A DNA stretch of 64,000 nucleotides, from the NCBI RefSeq assembly GCF_000143105.1, contig NW_014040576.1, forward strand, positions 599,266-663,265, given 5' to 3'. The translations under genes and the position numbers were made by a program. The notes beneath the pieces are model-generated. The model saw nothing but the letters and a program-made list of their open reading frames with translations. It was not told the origin of the DNA and did not search any database. This DNA comes from Grosmannia clavigera kw1407 (Eukaryota > Ascomycota > Sordariomycetes > Ophiostomatales > Ophiostomataceae). Below are positions 1 through 11,648 of this stretch, one piece after another (positions within the stretch are counted from its first letter, which is position 1; each line of letters starts with the position of its first letter).

Positions 1-3000
1 CGGCTCGGCCGACGAAACTGTCGGGTGTAATCCCCGTTTCCAGTGCTGCCGATCCAAACGGACCGCAGGATCGCTAGATCGCTGACGGGGTCCCTGGCAA
101 GAGGCGTTTTGGGAGAGTTCGACATCTTCCTACGGTCCAAGAGCCACATTCCTTTTGCAGCCTAGCAACAGCTCGTATCCAGTTTGTCCTTCAGCCGCAG
201 CGAGTACCAGCCGTCCAAGTCGGGATCGCTGTTGAAGTGGTGGAGCGTCAATGCCCGTCTTCGTTGCAGCGAACTACTCGATACGGCCAAGGAGACGATC
301 TTGCGACGCTGGGTGTCGGCGCCTTGGTCACCACCACCCTGCTTCTCTCCCTCACTCTTTCGTTTCGATTTACTGGGCCTCTCGTTTCAGGATGACGCCT
401 CGTACGAATTTGCAAAATACTCCAGTAGAAACTGCTGGCAGGATCCGCATACGTTCGCAAATCTCTTGAGTCGCGGGGTGTCTAGACGGCCCCCCTTCTG
501 CTCAGAAGCTCAGAAATACCCAGAAGCTGGGAGTGCACGAAGCGATGCAGCATTGAGGTTGTGGTGGGTCAAACCAAGCCGAAAACCAATCGCTTACTAG
601 ATCGTTGTTCTGCCACACCCTACCGCCTTGCCTGAAACGTCTCCAAAAGCCTTCAGACCTCTGACACCAATCAGTCCTACTTGCTCTACCCATTCTCAGG
701 CATTGGCCATGTGGAAGCATTTGTCGCCAAGAACGGTTTGTTTTTTACTGCATACCTTTTGATGCTCAATGCCTGATCTGTTGCCCGAAATCCAGTGTTT
801 TTAGAGACGTCAGCAGGTTGAGGGGTTTTTTGTATTGAATATCCATCTCTTGCCGCCCTCTGGACAACTGAATTGTAGCAACCTCAGATGTGGCTGAGTC
901 AGCATAATCACTCTTGCGTTTCTATGGCGAAGTGGGAGAAAAGTAAGTACGGGTCTCTCCAACTCCTTCAGAACCAGGCAGAGATCGGCATCTGCAGACT
1001 GCGTAACGTTATGATTCCCACTTACTTCCTACCTACTGTGTGATCAAAAGAACTCTCGTGCTAGCTGATCTGCCACACCATCCATGCATGCGCTTCATCT
1101 TGCAGGATCGCATGCATACGAGACAAGAGAAAGAACCGAACTATTGGTAGTCCCGGATGTTGAGCTAAACGAGAATGGACTGACACCGACTCGAAGCTTA
1201 CGAGGGAACAATGGCCTTTCACTTGATAACCTGTTGTGTTCTTCGGCGAAACGTCGTTCCTTTGCGATCATGGTCAGGCGAAGCGGATTCATAGTGGTCA
1301 TTTCTGATCCTTCCTGCAGTGACTGAGTCAAATGCTATTGGTTCACAGGACGGACTTTGCTACCTATATGACCGTCGGTGAGCACTCGGTCGACAGCCCC
1401 TTTATCACAAGGACGACTCGCTGGCTAATGCCTCTTCCACACCATATTGGATGTTGCGGCATGACCGAGAACCATATCTTGATATGCCACCGCTCTTTTG
1501 AGTTAGTCTCAAGAATGAATTTACAGTTCAGACCCTCCTCGATGGGCATGCATCATGCAGAATGAGAGGGGGGGCGGGAGGGCCCTTTAAATGGACCAGG
1601 GGGCGAAAACGTGTTCTAAACTCGCCGTTTCTTTGGTCCGTCGGCCACGGAAGCCTCACCGGCATGTCGGGCAGCCCGGGCGGGCGATCGCCCTTGGCAT
1701 GGACTCGAGGGCGTGCTTAAACTGCATCGTGCAGATATCGAACTGGCCTCCCGCAGTTGGAACGGCTAAGCCTTGGGAAGCAACGAGGCAACACCAGGGA
1801 AGCCTGTCAAGCTTTCGGTCCCTGACCTCCAGAACTTGCCAAGACCAGCGGGAAGAAGCCAAGACGGCAGGTTCGATTCGGCTTCGGGAGACCTTGCGGG
1901 AAGATGTTTGGTCTTGTATTCGTATGACGTCTTAACAGATGAGCAGCTTCAAGATGGATCTGCCTTGTCAGAAACCCGGCGATAGCCCGGGTTCTGAGGC
2001 AAGGAAACGAGAAACGAAGGAGAGCGAAAAGACGAGAAAGGACCGAGTTACAGGGCCAATCAGAGAGAATATAACAGGAGCGTGCTTCTAGCTGCAGCAT
2101 GAAACATTATTCTCTGGCTGGTAGAAAGGCCTCAGCTGCGCCTGCAAGCGCGAGTGTGGCCGTACGAGTAGCTGGAGCCGTCGGGAACAACGGCAGGGAG
2201 GGCCGGAATGCGATACCTAGCTCAACGGTTGGTTTCCAAACGTCGGGACACAATCAATTTACGAAGTACTCGTAAGACAGTCAAAAAACAGGCCCAATTA
2301 GGCAATTGGTAAGGCCACGGCAGGATGCTATCGGTCTGCACTAACAGTTGGCATAATATTAGAAAGCCAGCACGTGGGCTGAGAAGGGCGAATGGTTAGC
2401 TATAGCCGGAGGCAGAAAGGAGGAGTGGGGCAGCAGAGGTACGAGGCTGCGCCCTAACTCCGCATCCAGCAATTGGGTTTGCTTAGAGCCTGTAGATCTC
2501 ACACGTGTAGAGATGCAGCGACGCCATTGGCTGGAGACCTCGAGACTGCCAAGAATGCGCTAAGCATGCATCTCCGCCTCGATCCACCGTCTGTTGCGAC
2601 CTCTTGTCAGAGCACGCGACCAGTAGCCATGATAGACATGATGTAGACGGCCAAAGACCGAGGCCAAGAACAGTGACCGGCAGTGCCGTCTGGAGGAGGG
2701 CCGCCAGGGGCGAGACGACGTGACTCTGGCTTGCATTCGCGTGGATGTGGACTGGCGAGGCTGCAGGCAGACGTGCCGAATGCCAGAGAGCCTGAACAGA
2801 GATCAGATAAGTAACTCGCACACCGTCCGTATGTACATAGGATATAGGATGCATAGCTACTGCTGCAGAGGGACAACAGCTGCAAGCAAACGTATTGGGC
2901 GGGTCTGCACAACTAGCTCTTTCCTCGCATTCTCCTTCTGTTTTTCTGTCCGGAGGGTGCCACCTTCCCTCTGTCCTTTGTACCTTCCCCTGCAGGCGAT

Positions 3001-3524
3001 CGGCCAACATAGTTACGTGTATCTTTTCATAGCTCCTTCTCCCTTCCCGTCCCATAAAAAGCGTCCCCGTAGCACGCCGCCGGCCTCCGTCGTACCATAG
3101 GGTCAAGCCAGTGGAAAAACAACCGCATTTGGCCCGCCCCAGCGCATCTACTGTCCTGCAGCGTGCTAGTGTCGAATTTTTCTGCACTCAGTCATGACCC
3201 CACGGCTGGTCGCCACAGCTCCAGAGGAGCTAACAAGGGTAAAAGATCGAACATGAAAACCCGAATTAAATTAAAAAAAAACAAAAACTCAGAACGTGGG
3301 AGGATGGGACCATGGCTGGGGAAGCTAAAACGTTCATATAAGCTACTGCTCTCCGACGTCCTCGCTTTCCGACCTCTTCTCCTTCTTCCTCTCTTTCAGG
3401 CCAACCTGCTCGTCTTCGACTTTCCATCCGCTGGGAACCGAGAGACTTGTCTCTGACCATCTTCGTTTGGTCACTTCACCACCCCCCTTCTTCCATTTCC
3501 ATCTCATCTTCTCTCCCCCACGAG
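1..3524. other. Intergenic region and promoter of the MFS transporter
   Basis: I find no credible gene here. The open frames, including a 234-codon one on the minus strand at 2483-3187, have no family resemblance, show composition like random DNA and lack coherent splice structure. The last 150 bases before the transporter are pyrimidine-rich, like a fungal 5' leader. Two CACGTG hexamers lie at 2371-2376 and 2502-2507. Whether another gene ends left of base 1 cannot be seen. Confidence 0.6.
2371..2378. promoter_or_regulatory. CACGTGGG, Pho4/NUC-1-type E-box
   Basis: The octamer CACGTGGG is the high-affinity form bound by yeast Pho4; Neurospora NUC-1 binds CACGTG. It lies about 1.15 kb upstream of a phosphate-family transporter start. 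A second CACGTG lies at 2502-2507. Function is inferred from motif and context only; six-base motifs also occur by chance. Confidence 0.4.
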
Positions 3525-5686
3525 ATGTCCAATTTCGTCCAGCACCAGCAGGTTCACCAGGCCAGCATTGGCCTGATTCCTGTACCACACGGCCCAGAAA
3601 CGGGCGACGAGACGGAGAACTACCCCGTTGGTCCAGAAGGCTACTACACCGAAGAGCAGGAACGCGAAATCTTCAAGTATCTGACGCACCCCGACGACAG
3701 CTTCGACGAGAATGGCACCTACTGGGCCGATCTGAAGCTGGGCAAGCGCATTTCCTTTGTGAACAAGGTCAACAACGCCGAGGCCGCCAAGGAGCTCAAG
3801 AGTACCTGGCAGCTGTTCAAGACGGACCCTCTCGGCCCCGTCACCTGGTATTTCCGCAATGCCGTCCTTCCTGGTGCTGGTCTCGGCCTGGAGGGCTATG
3901 TCCTCTTCTCCATTGGCAACCTGAGCCCGCTCTTCGCTCTCGCCTGGCCTCACTGCTGGGGCTCCAAGAAGGCCCTCGACTGCGACACAAATTGGATTTC
4001 TGCTGTGTCCTATCTCGAAGTCGTCGGCATCATGATCGGCCAGGCCGTCGTTGGTGTATGTTCACCCATTACAATTGCAAATCCGTCTAGTTCATTGAGC
4101 CTTGGCTAATTCTCGTGCAAATAGGTCATGGGTGATTGGCTCGGTCGTCGCTGGGGTCTGATCCAGGACGCCATGATTATGTTCGTCGGTCTGCTGATGC
4201 TCACGGCCAGCTGGGGCCTGACCATGAACGGCTGGGTTGTCTGCTATGCCTGGTCGCTGTTCTTCTACGGCTTCGGTGTCGGTGGCGAGTATCCCATGAC
4301 GGCCACATCCTCGATGGAAAATGCCGTTGGTGCCGGCAAGCTCTCTACCCGTGACGATCGCCTCCACCGTGGCCGCAAGGTCACCATGGCCTTTCTGATG
4401 CAGGGTTGGGGCCAGCTGGCCAACCAGGCCCTGCTCATCATCCTTCTGCTCATCTTCCACCACGGCCAGGGTGACCCGCCGTACAGCCTGTCATCCGTTC
4501 AGTGGACCTTCCGTCTCTCGTTTGCCTTCCCCGCCGTCGGCACGCTCTGGCTCGTCTACTACCGTGTCTACAAGATGCCCAACGCCTCCCGCCAGCTCCA
4601 GATCGCCAAGAAGAAGAGCAATGTCACCGGCTACGATCTGGCCTCGCTGCAGATCACTGTCCACCACTTTGGCGGCCGTCTGCTCGCCACTGCCGGAACG
4701 TGGTTCTGCAACGACGTTTTCTTCTATGGAAACAAGCTGTTCCAGGTTCGTACAATGCTCTGGTCGCCCTCTCTGCTCTCTTGCCCTACTAACTCACTCA
4801 GTCGCAATTCATCAGCGTCATCACCGGCGGCTCCAAGAGCGTCATGGTTGGCTGGGTGTGGAACATTTGCAACATCATCGTCTCGCTGGCAGGCTACTAC
4901 CTGGCTTCCTTCCTCATTGACAACAAGCTGTACGGCCGCAAGATGATGCAGCAGATCGGCTTCCTGATGTGCTTCGTCATGTTCGTCGTCCCGGCTTTCC
5001 ACTACAAATACTACGTCAGCTCCGAGCACATCCATGCCTTCCAGGCCATGTACTTCATCTCTTCGTTTTTCAACCAGTTCGGCCCCAACTCTGTCACCTT
5101 CCTCGTCGCCGGCGAGGTTTTTCCTACCCCCGTGCGTGCCTCGGCTCACGGCTTCTCTGCCTGCATTGGCAAGGCTGGTGCCCTCCTTGCCTCGGTTCTC
5201 TACAATTACATCGACATTCAGACCAAGTTTTACGTCGTTCCCTGGTTCGGCCTGGCTGGCATGGTCTTGACCTTTGTCTTCCTGCCCGACACGACCGGCC
5301 TGGACCTGAAGGAGCAGGAGCGGCGCTGGGACTACATCAAGCAGGGCCGTGAGCATGAGTACCACGGCATTGCCGTCCACCCTCAGCACCTGTCGCTTTG
5401 GGAGCGCATTCGGGGTGTGGGCAAGTACTACGACCCGAAGCTTGACCTGAAGTCCAAGATCGAGGACATGCGTGCCGATTGGGAAACTCGCGAGTTTGCC
5501 AAGCGCAATGCTGAGCATGAGGGCGGCAAGGAGCACGGCGATGACGAGCTGACGGCCGAAGCACACCGCTACTTCCAGCACACCAGCAAGGGCAGCCCGC
5601 GTCTTGCAGGCCAGAATGGCAGCGGCAGCGGAAGCAATGGCGTCCTTGAGGATGACTACAACAACGAGAAGGATGCTAGCGCTTGA
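3525..5686 (+). CDS. MFS transporter, phosphate:H+ symporter (PHS) family
   Basis: Three exons (3525-4055, 4125-4745, 4802-5686) encode about 678 residues. The product should be a plasma-membrane, proton-coupled importer of phosphate or a glycerophosphodiester; the PHS family includes yeast PHO84 and GIT1. A hydrophilic N-terminus of about 110 residues precedes the first membrane segments. The MFS loop signature GDWLGRRWG follows intron 1, and GGEYPMTATSS is the family's conserved helix-4 region. A second bundle follows with GEVFPTPVRASAHG. The C-terminal tail is charged and ends in a Gly/Ser-rich stretch. Both introns are phase 0, 69 and 56 nt, and each matches GT...AG with a branch-like sequence (actaac in intron 2). 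The start is the first ATG in frame with the conserved N-terminus. PHO84-like versus GIT1-like substrate cannot be settled from this reading. Confidence 0.88.
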
Positions 5687-6143
5687 TTTGTTTGTGTTTT
5701 TGTGTAATTTGTATTTTGTGGATAAAAGTGCCTACTATAGTATACCCAAGCAGAGGTCAGTGAAGCTGACGATGTAATGACATCCATTTGATAACTTTCG
5801 ACGTTCTTCGAGACCTGTGTAAATCATTCTTACACATCCCGATGTTCATAGCAAATGAAAAGCTATGAGCATGTACGAGTAGCAGCGATTCGCGCAGGCA
5901 GTGAATGCCTTACGAGGACTCAGCCATCAGCTGTCAAGCTCTGGAAACGGGGGTGGATGCACGTGACACGAGGAGCACAAGAATTGGTGCCTGAGGCACT
6001 AAACTCCGCAGAGGACACAGATCCTCAATTCGAGGCCATCTCACAGCACTCTGTATTGCTTCACCGTAGGCTCCCCCACCTAATCGCCGTTTCTTTTTCT
6101 CAACCACCCTGTGCATCGTATCGGCGTGCCAACACCCTTTACG
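5687..6143. other. Spacer: transporter 3' end and coatomer promoter
   Basis: No gene is seen. An E-box, CACGTGAC, at 5960-5967 lies about 180 bp before the coatomer start. The same octamer occurs in the HCNGP/PRE4 and dynein/ATP synthase e intergenic regions of this window. Confidence 0.5.
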
Positions 6144-9100
6144 ATGCGGTTGGACGTTAAGGTAAGGTCGACCTGCTCTTCGCTTGACGAAACGCGCGCT
6201 ATTTAGCTGCCGGCGCATCTTGCCATCCCCTTGACAGTGGCCCATCCGTTTTCGCGTCTCGCAGCTAACCCGAGGTTCGACGGCCACAGAGAAGCCTCTT
6301 CGCCCGGAGCGAGCGGGTGAAGGGTATTGACTTTCACCAACATGAGCCATGGGTTCTCACGACACTCTATTCCGGTACGCAAGGCGCCGTTTCTCTCCCT
6401 CCCCCCCTTCTGCCAGCCTGATGAATGGGCCTCGATCCCGATTCGGCCAAAGGATTGCTGTCCAATAGCCTGCTGAGATGCAATTTGTCTGACCAAACAA
6501 CTGCGATTATCAGGCCAATGCCACATCTGGAACTACGAGACGGGCCAGATTGTCAAGACGTTCGAGCTCACCGATGTCCCTGTGCGAGCGGGTCGCTTCA
6601 TGTGAATAGCATTCCTCGTGTCCTCCCTCATTCGCAGATGCCAGCTGACACGAGACGTCCGACAGCTCGAGGAAGAACTGGATTGTCTGCGGCAGCGATG
6701 ACTTCCAGATGCGGGTGTACAACTACAACACGTCCGAGAAGATTACGAGCTTCGAGGCTCACCCCGACTACATCCGTGCCCTGGCGGTCCATCCGTACGT
6801 GTGTCCCTGTTTCCGAAGGCCGTGTATCGCGCGGGGTATAGCTGCTGACCTGTTCCAACAGCACCCAGCCGTTTGTGCTCTCTGCCAGCGATGACATGAC
6901 GATCAAGTGCTGGGACTGGGAGAAGGGATGGAAGTGCATCCAGGTGTACGAGGGCCACAGCCACTACGTTATGGGACTGGCAATCAACCCCAAGGACACC
7001 AGTCTGTTTGCGTCTGCCTGCTTGGACAGGACCGTGAAAGTGTGGTCGGTATGTGGCCGCTGGCAGCCTGACCTCCGCACCTTGTGGGCTACCAACTGAC
7101 TCTTTTGCTGCAGCTTGGATCTAGCACTGCCAACTTTACCCTGGAGGCGCACGAGACCAAGGGCGTCAACTTTGTCGACTACTGTAAGCTTAGTATAAGG
7201 AAGATGGTGGCCGGTGCATTTGACTGTGCTAACGCGGTGCCTCTCGTGCCAAGACCCCCACTCCGACCGGCCTTACATTCTCACGACGTCCGACGATCGG
7301 ACAATCAAGATCTGGGACCTGACGACCAAGTCTCTCCAGGCGACGCTGGAAGGTCACACGAACAATGTGTCATTCGCGGTCTACCACCCGGAGCTGCCCA
7401 TCATTGTGTCTGGTTCAGAGGATGGCACGATCAAGATCTGGCACAGCGGCACGTACCGTCTCGAACAGTCGCTCAACTACGGACTGGAACGTGCGTGGTG
7501 TGTAACGTACCAGAAGGGCAAGCAGGGCGTCGGTGTCGGGTTTGACGACGGCATCGTGGTGATCAAGATGGGCCGCGAGGAGCCGGCCATCTCGATGGAC
7601 GCGTCGGGCAAGGTGATTGCGGCCAAGAACAACGATGTGGTGTCGGCGATCATCAAGCCGGACCCGACGGTGAAGGGCAACGAGCCGATCAACCTGCAGA
7701 CCAAGGACTTTGGGCAGTGCGAGGTGTACCCACAGACGCTGCAGCACTCGCCCAACGGCCGGTTTGTGGCGGTGTCGGGCGACGGCGAGTACATTATCTA
7801 CACGGCGCTAGCCTGGCGGCAGAAGGCGTTTGGCAATGCGCTGGACTTTGTCTGGGGCAGCAAGGACAACAGCAACGACTACGCGGTGCGCGAGTCGGCG
7901 ACGTCGGTCAAGATCTACAAGAACTTTGTGGAGAAGAGTGGCGGGCTCGACGTGGGCTTCCAGGCAGATGGACTCCACGGCGGCATCCTCCTGGGCGTGC
8001 GTGGTGCGGGAGGCGTGTCGTTCTTCGACTGGCAGAGCGGCAGCCTTGTGCGCCGGATCGAGGTAGAGCCGCGGGAAGTGTACTGGTCGGACAGCGGCGA
8101 GCTGGTATGTCTTGCGTGCGAGGACACGTTCTACATCCTGCGGTTCTCGCGCGAGAGCTACGCTGCGGCAGTGCAGGCAGGCGAAGTCGAGGACGACGGG
8201 GTGGAGGCGGCGTTCGAGGTGATCACAGACCAGAACGAGGCCGTGCGCACGGGCAAATGGGTGGGCGACTGCTTCGTATACACGAACAGCACGAACCGGC
8301 TCAATTACCTGGTTGGCGACCAGACGTACACGGTAAGTTTGGCTTCGGCTACGGCTTTGGCAGCCAGAGGTGGTGTGGACGCTGGCTGACTCTCTACGCG
8401 CTGCAGATCTCGCACACGGACGTGCCGATGTACATTCTGGGCTACATCCAGAGGGACTCGAGAATCTACCTGGCCGACAAGGACATCAACGTGACTTCGT
8501 TTGCGCTTTCCGTCAGCCTTCTCGAGTACGAGACATGTGTTCTTCGCGGCGACATGGACGCAGCCGCAGAGCTACTTGTACGTCTTGGCGATGCGCAGTG
8601 TGTCCTTGCGGTTTTAGTGTTGTGTACTGACGAGCTGTAGCCGACGATTGAGGACAGCCAGATGAACAAGGTGGCCCGCTTCCTGGAGGGACAAGGTAAG
8701 AAGACGATGCGGGCCGATGGATGCGAAGACGGCGCATGCTGACTAATCATTTAGGCCTCAAGGAGCTGGCACTGGAAGTGGCAACGGATCCAGACCAGAA
8801 GTTCGACCTTGCGCTTTCGCTAAATCGGCTCGACGTTGCGCTGGAGCTTGCGCGGACGGCCGACGTGGAACACAAGTGGAAGTCTGTTGGTGGTAAGTGA
8901 GGCGTCGAATATGACGGACGAGGCTGTGACTGTGGCTAACGAGGACCTTGCAGATGCGGCATTGACAACATGGGATGTGACTCTTGCATCGGAGTGCTTC
9001 TCGCACTCAAAAGACCTGGGATCGCTTCTGCTGCTGCACAGCTCAACGGGCAACCGGGAGGGTCTGGCAGAGCTGGACAAACTGGCGACGGAGGCTGGAT

Positions 9101-9498
9101 CGTACAACGTTGCTTTTACGAGCCGGTGGCTCTTGGGCGACGTGGATGGCTGTATTGAGACGCTTTCAAAGACGGGCCGGCTCGCAGAGGCAGCGCTGTT
9201 TGCACAGACGTACAAACCCAGCTCGGCGGCAGCGGTGGTGGGCGAGTGGAAGCAGAGCCTGGAGAAGGCGAAGAAGGGACGGGTTGCCAAGCTGATTGGG
9301 GTTCCGGGCGAAGATGAGGAGCTATTTCCGGAATGGAACGAGTGGCTGCAGCTGGAGAAGCAGGGGAGCTTGCCGGCAGAAGGGAAGCTCGTGGGCGTAG
9401 AGGAGCCTGCGGAGAAGGAAGAGGAAGAGGCAGCGGAAGAGGAGGCAGCAGAAGAAGAGGCAGAGGAAGAGGAGGAAGAAGAGTCTTCGGATGAGTAG
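6144..9498 (+). CDS. SEC27: Coatomer subunit beta-prime (COPI coat)
   Basis: Eleven exons: 6144-6161, 6290-6374, 6514-6601, 6666-6794, 6862-7048, 7114-7183, 7254-8332, 8407-8577, 8641-8695, 8755-8892 and 8954-9498. They encode about 854 residues. The protein is the beta-prime subunit of COPI, which coats Golgi-to-ER vesicles and recognises dilysine cargo signals. The very short first exon gives MRLDVK, the family's invariant N-terminus. It is followed by an N-terminal WD40 propeller with repeats ending IWNY, WDWEKGWKC, VKVWS, IKIWD and IKIWH, then a second propeller and an alpha-solenoid. The C-terminus is a Glu-rich acidic tail. The length is close to yeast Sec27 (889). All ten introns preserve frame and alignment to the family pattern, which makes the model strong despite the split 5' part. 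Confidence 0.95.
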
Positions 9499-9897
9499 GA
9501 CTTGTCAACACCATCTCCTCGGTGAGAGTGTTTCTTAGAATGGGTAGTCTATGGACGAAGTGTTTGGTGATATGTATTACTCATCAAACTCGCTATATAA
9601 GCAGACCGAGCCTCACCGTATCGGAGCAATAGCAGCCGAGCAGCCAATCACGAAGCTCGCAAAGTAGAACATACTCGCAAGGCCGTGTATCTGGAATCGG
9701 CGGCTTCTTGAGAAGACCATCCGATAGTCAGGGTTCCCCTATTCTCACAATCTCGTTGTATTTATAGCTCTTGCCACTGCGCGTGGGAGCCAGACGTGTG
9801 CGCGGTTTTCTGCCGTACATATTGTTGGCGAGCCGCAGTGTTCCAAGCGAGGACTCGTTATCAGCGACATTACGAACAGAGTGGCAATCGACCTACA
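9499..9897. other. Spacer between coatomer and flavocytochrome genes
   Basis: No gene is visible. The first part should hold the coatomer 3' UTR. A TATA-like sequence (ctatataagcag) lies at about 9592-9604, roughly 300 bp before the next start. Confidence 0.5.
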
Positions 9898-11648
9898 ATG
9901 ACGAAAGTATTCGACGCCGCGGAAGGTAGGCAAGGGAGCGAAAGCGAGAGGTGGCAGGCAGCAGTCAGTAGCTAACGAGTGACAGTGGCCAAGCACTCGA
10001 CGGCCGAGAGCTGTTGGGTGGTGCTATACGGCAACGTGTACGATGTGACCGACTTTATCCCGTCTCATCCGGGCGGCTCGCGCGTGATTCTGCAGCTGGC
10101 GGGACGCGACTGCACGGCAGAGTTCGACCCGATCCATCCGCCGGGGACGCTGGACGAGCTGAAGCCGGAAGCGAAGCTGGGGACGCTGGACGTGGAGAGC
10201 ATAAAGGTGGGAGGGGGGGATGACGATAAAAGTGCTCCCAAAGACGACGAGACGTATCGCCCCCCACCGCTGGAGTCGCTGCTGAACCTGGACGAGATGG
10301 AGACGGTGGCGACGAAGCTGGTGCCGCGCAAGGCGTGGTCGTACTACTTTTCGGCGGGCGACGACCTGCTGTCGAAGCGGCTGAACCATACGGTCTTCCA
10401 GCAGATCCTGCTGCGGCCGCGCGTCTTTGTGGACATGACGGCGTGCTCGACGACGACGACACTGCTGGGCGGCCAGCTGGCGGTGGGCCTGCCGGTATTT
10501 GTGTCGCCGGCAGCGATGGCGCGTCTGGGCCACCCGGACGGCGAGGCCGGGATTGCGCGCGGCGTCTCACGGTTTGGGGCGTTGCAGATCGTGTCGCACA
10601 ACGCGTCGATGACGGTGGAGCAGATCGTGGCGGACGCGCTGCCGGGACAGCTCTTTGGCTGGCAGATCTACGTGCAAAAGGACCGGCGCAAGAGCGAGGC
10701 GATGCTGGCCCGGATCAACGGCCTGTCCCAATACTACCGCTGTGTGGTCCTGACGCTGGATGCCTCTGTGCCGGGAAAGCGTGAAGACGACGAGCGACAG
10801 CAGTTTGGGACCGGAGCCAGCTTTGCGGCCGCTACCCAGGATGTCGGCAGCCAGCCGGCCGGGGCCGGGATCGGACGGCAGATGTTCTTCGGCACAGCCA
10901 CCGACATCACGTGGCAGACCACGCTGCCCTGGCTCGCTGCCCACACGTCGCTGCCGATCGTGCTCAAGGGCATCCAGACCCACGAAGACGCCTGGCTGGC
11001 GGCTCGCTATGCGGCCGCCCATCCCGGCTCGGTCCAGGCCATCATCCTGTCGAATCACGGCGGCCGCTCGCTCGACACGGCTCCGCCGGCCATCCACACG
11101 CTGCTCGAGATCCGCAAGTACTGTCCGGCCGTGTTCGACCACGTCGAGGTCTGGATCGACGGCGGCGTCCATCGCGGCACCGACGTCGTCAAGGCTCTCT
11201 GTCTCGGCGCCAAGGCTGTCGGTGTCGGTCGCGCTGCCCTCTGGGGCCTCGGCGCTGGCGGCTGGCGTGGCGTCGACCGTACCTTTGAGAGTGAGTGCAT
11301 GTGTTCCGGTGTCGCGCTGTCTCCATCGCTTGACCTCGTCTCCGTCGTACGCCTTCTTCTGACCTCCTTCACCAGTCCTCTCCGACGAGATCAAAACCTG
11401 CATGCGTCTGCTCGGCGCCACCTCCATCGCCGACCTCAACCCACGTCTGGTGAGTGTCAAACCACACGGCTCTGCCAAGCTGCCCAATCCCCCAATCCCC
11501 CAATCCCCCAATCCCCAACCCATTCTCCCAACACCCGTCATCATCCGCTGACCTTCAGGTCAACACACGTGCTGTCGAACGAGACATCTTCGACGGCGGG
11601 GCTGGCCTCAACGAGCTCGGCCTCCTCCCCGTCAAGGCTAAGATCTGA
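9898..11648 (+). CDS. Flavocytochrome b2-like FMN-dependent 2-hydroxyacid dehydrogenase
   Basis: Four exons (9898-9925, 9986-11290, 11376-11449, 11559-11648) encode about 498 residues. An N-terminal cytochrome b5 domain carries the two haem-ligand histidine motifs, HPGG and FDPIHPPG. The FMN alpha-hydroxyacid dehydrogenase barrel follows. Catalytic and flavin residues known from yeast Cyb2 are present: the Tyr of WSYYFSAG, Tyr of QIYV, Asp and Arg of DASVPGKRED, Lys of LKGIQ, and His and Arg of SNHGGR. The expected reaction is oxidation of L-lactate or a related 2-hydroxyacid to the 2-oxoacid, with electrons passing to cytochrome c or another acceptor. Unlike Cyb2, the protein begins almost directly at the b5 domain, with no mitochondrial presequence, so a cytosolic site is inferred. 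Fungi have several paralogues and the substrate is not established. Confidence 0.9.
11484..11517 (+). repeat. CAATCCCC tandem repeat in intron 3
   Basis: About four copies of a 7-8 bp C-rich unit (caatcccc) lie within the third intron of the flavocytochrome gene. It is a short, probably polymorphic microsatellite-like tract with no coding effect. Confidence 0.8.

Noticed and set aside
1866..1882. GGTTCGATTCGG, similar to a tRNA T-loop
   Set aside because: The flanking bases do not pair as a T-stem and no acceptor or anticodon arm can be drawn.
2483..3187. 234-codon open frame on the minus strand
   Set aside because: Composition is random-like with many Cys, His and Trp, there is no family resemblance, and it overlaps likely promoter sequence.
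4724..5581. 285-codon minus-strand frame
   Set aside because: It is an antisense shadow of the third exon of the MFS transporter, arising from GC-biased third positions.
7717..8640. 307-codon plus-strand frame
   Set aside because: It overlaps the coatomer beta-prime exons in a different frame; the coatomer frame is clearly the coding one.
10567..11544. 325-codon minus-strand frame
   Set aside because: It is antisense to the flavocytochrome exons and crosses two of its introns.
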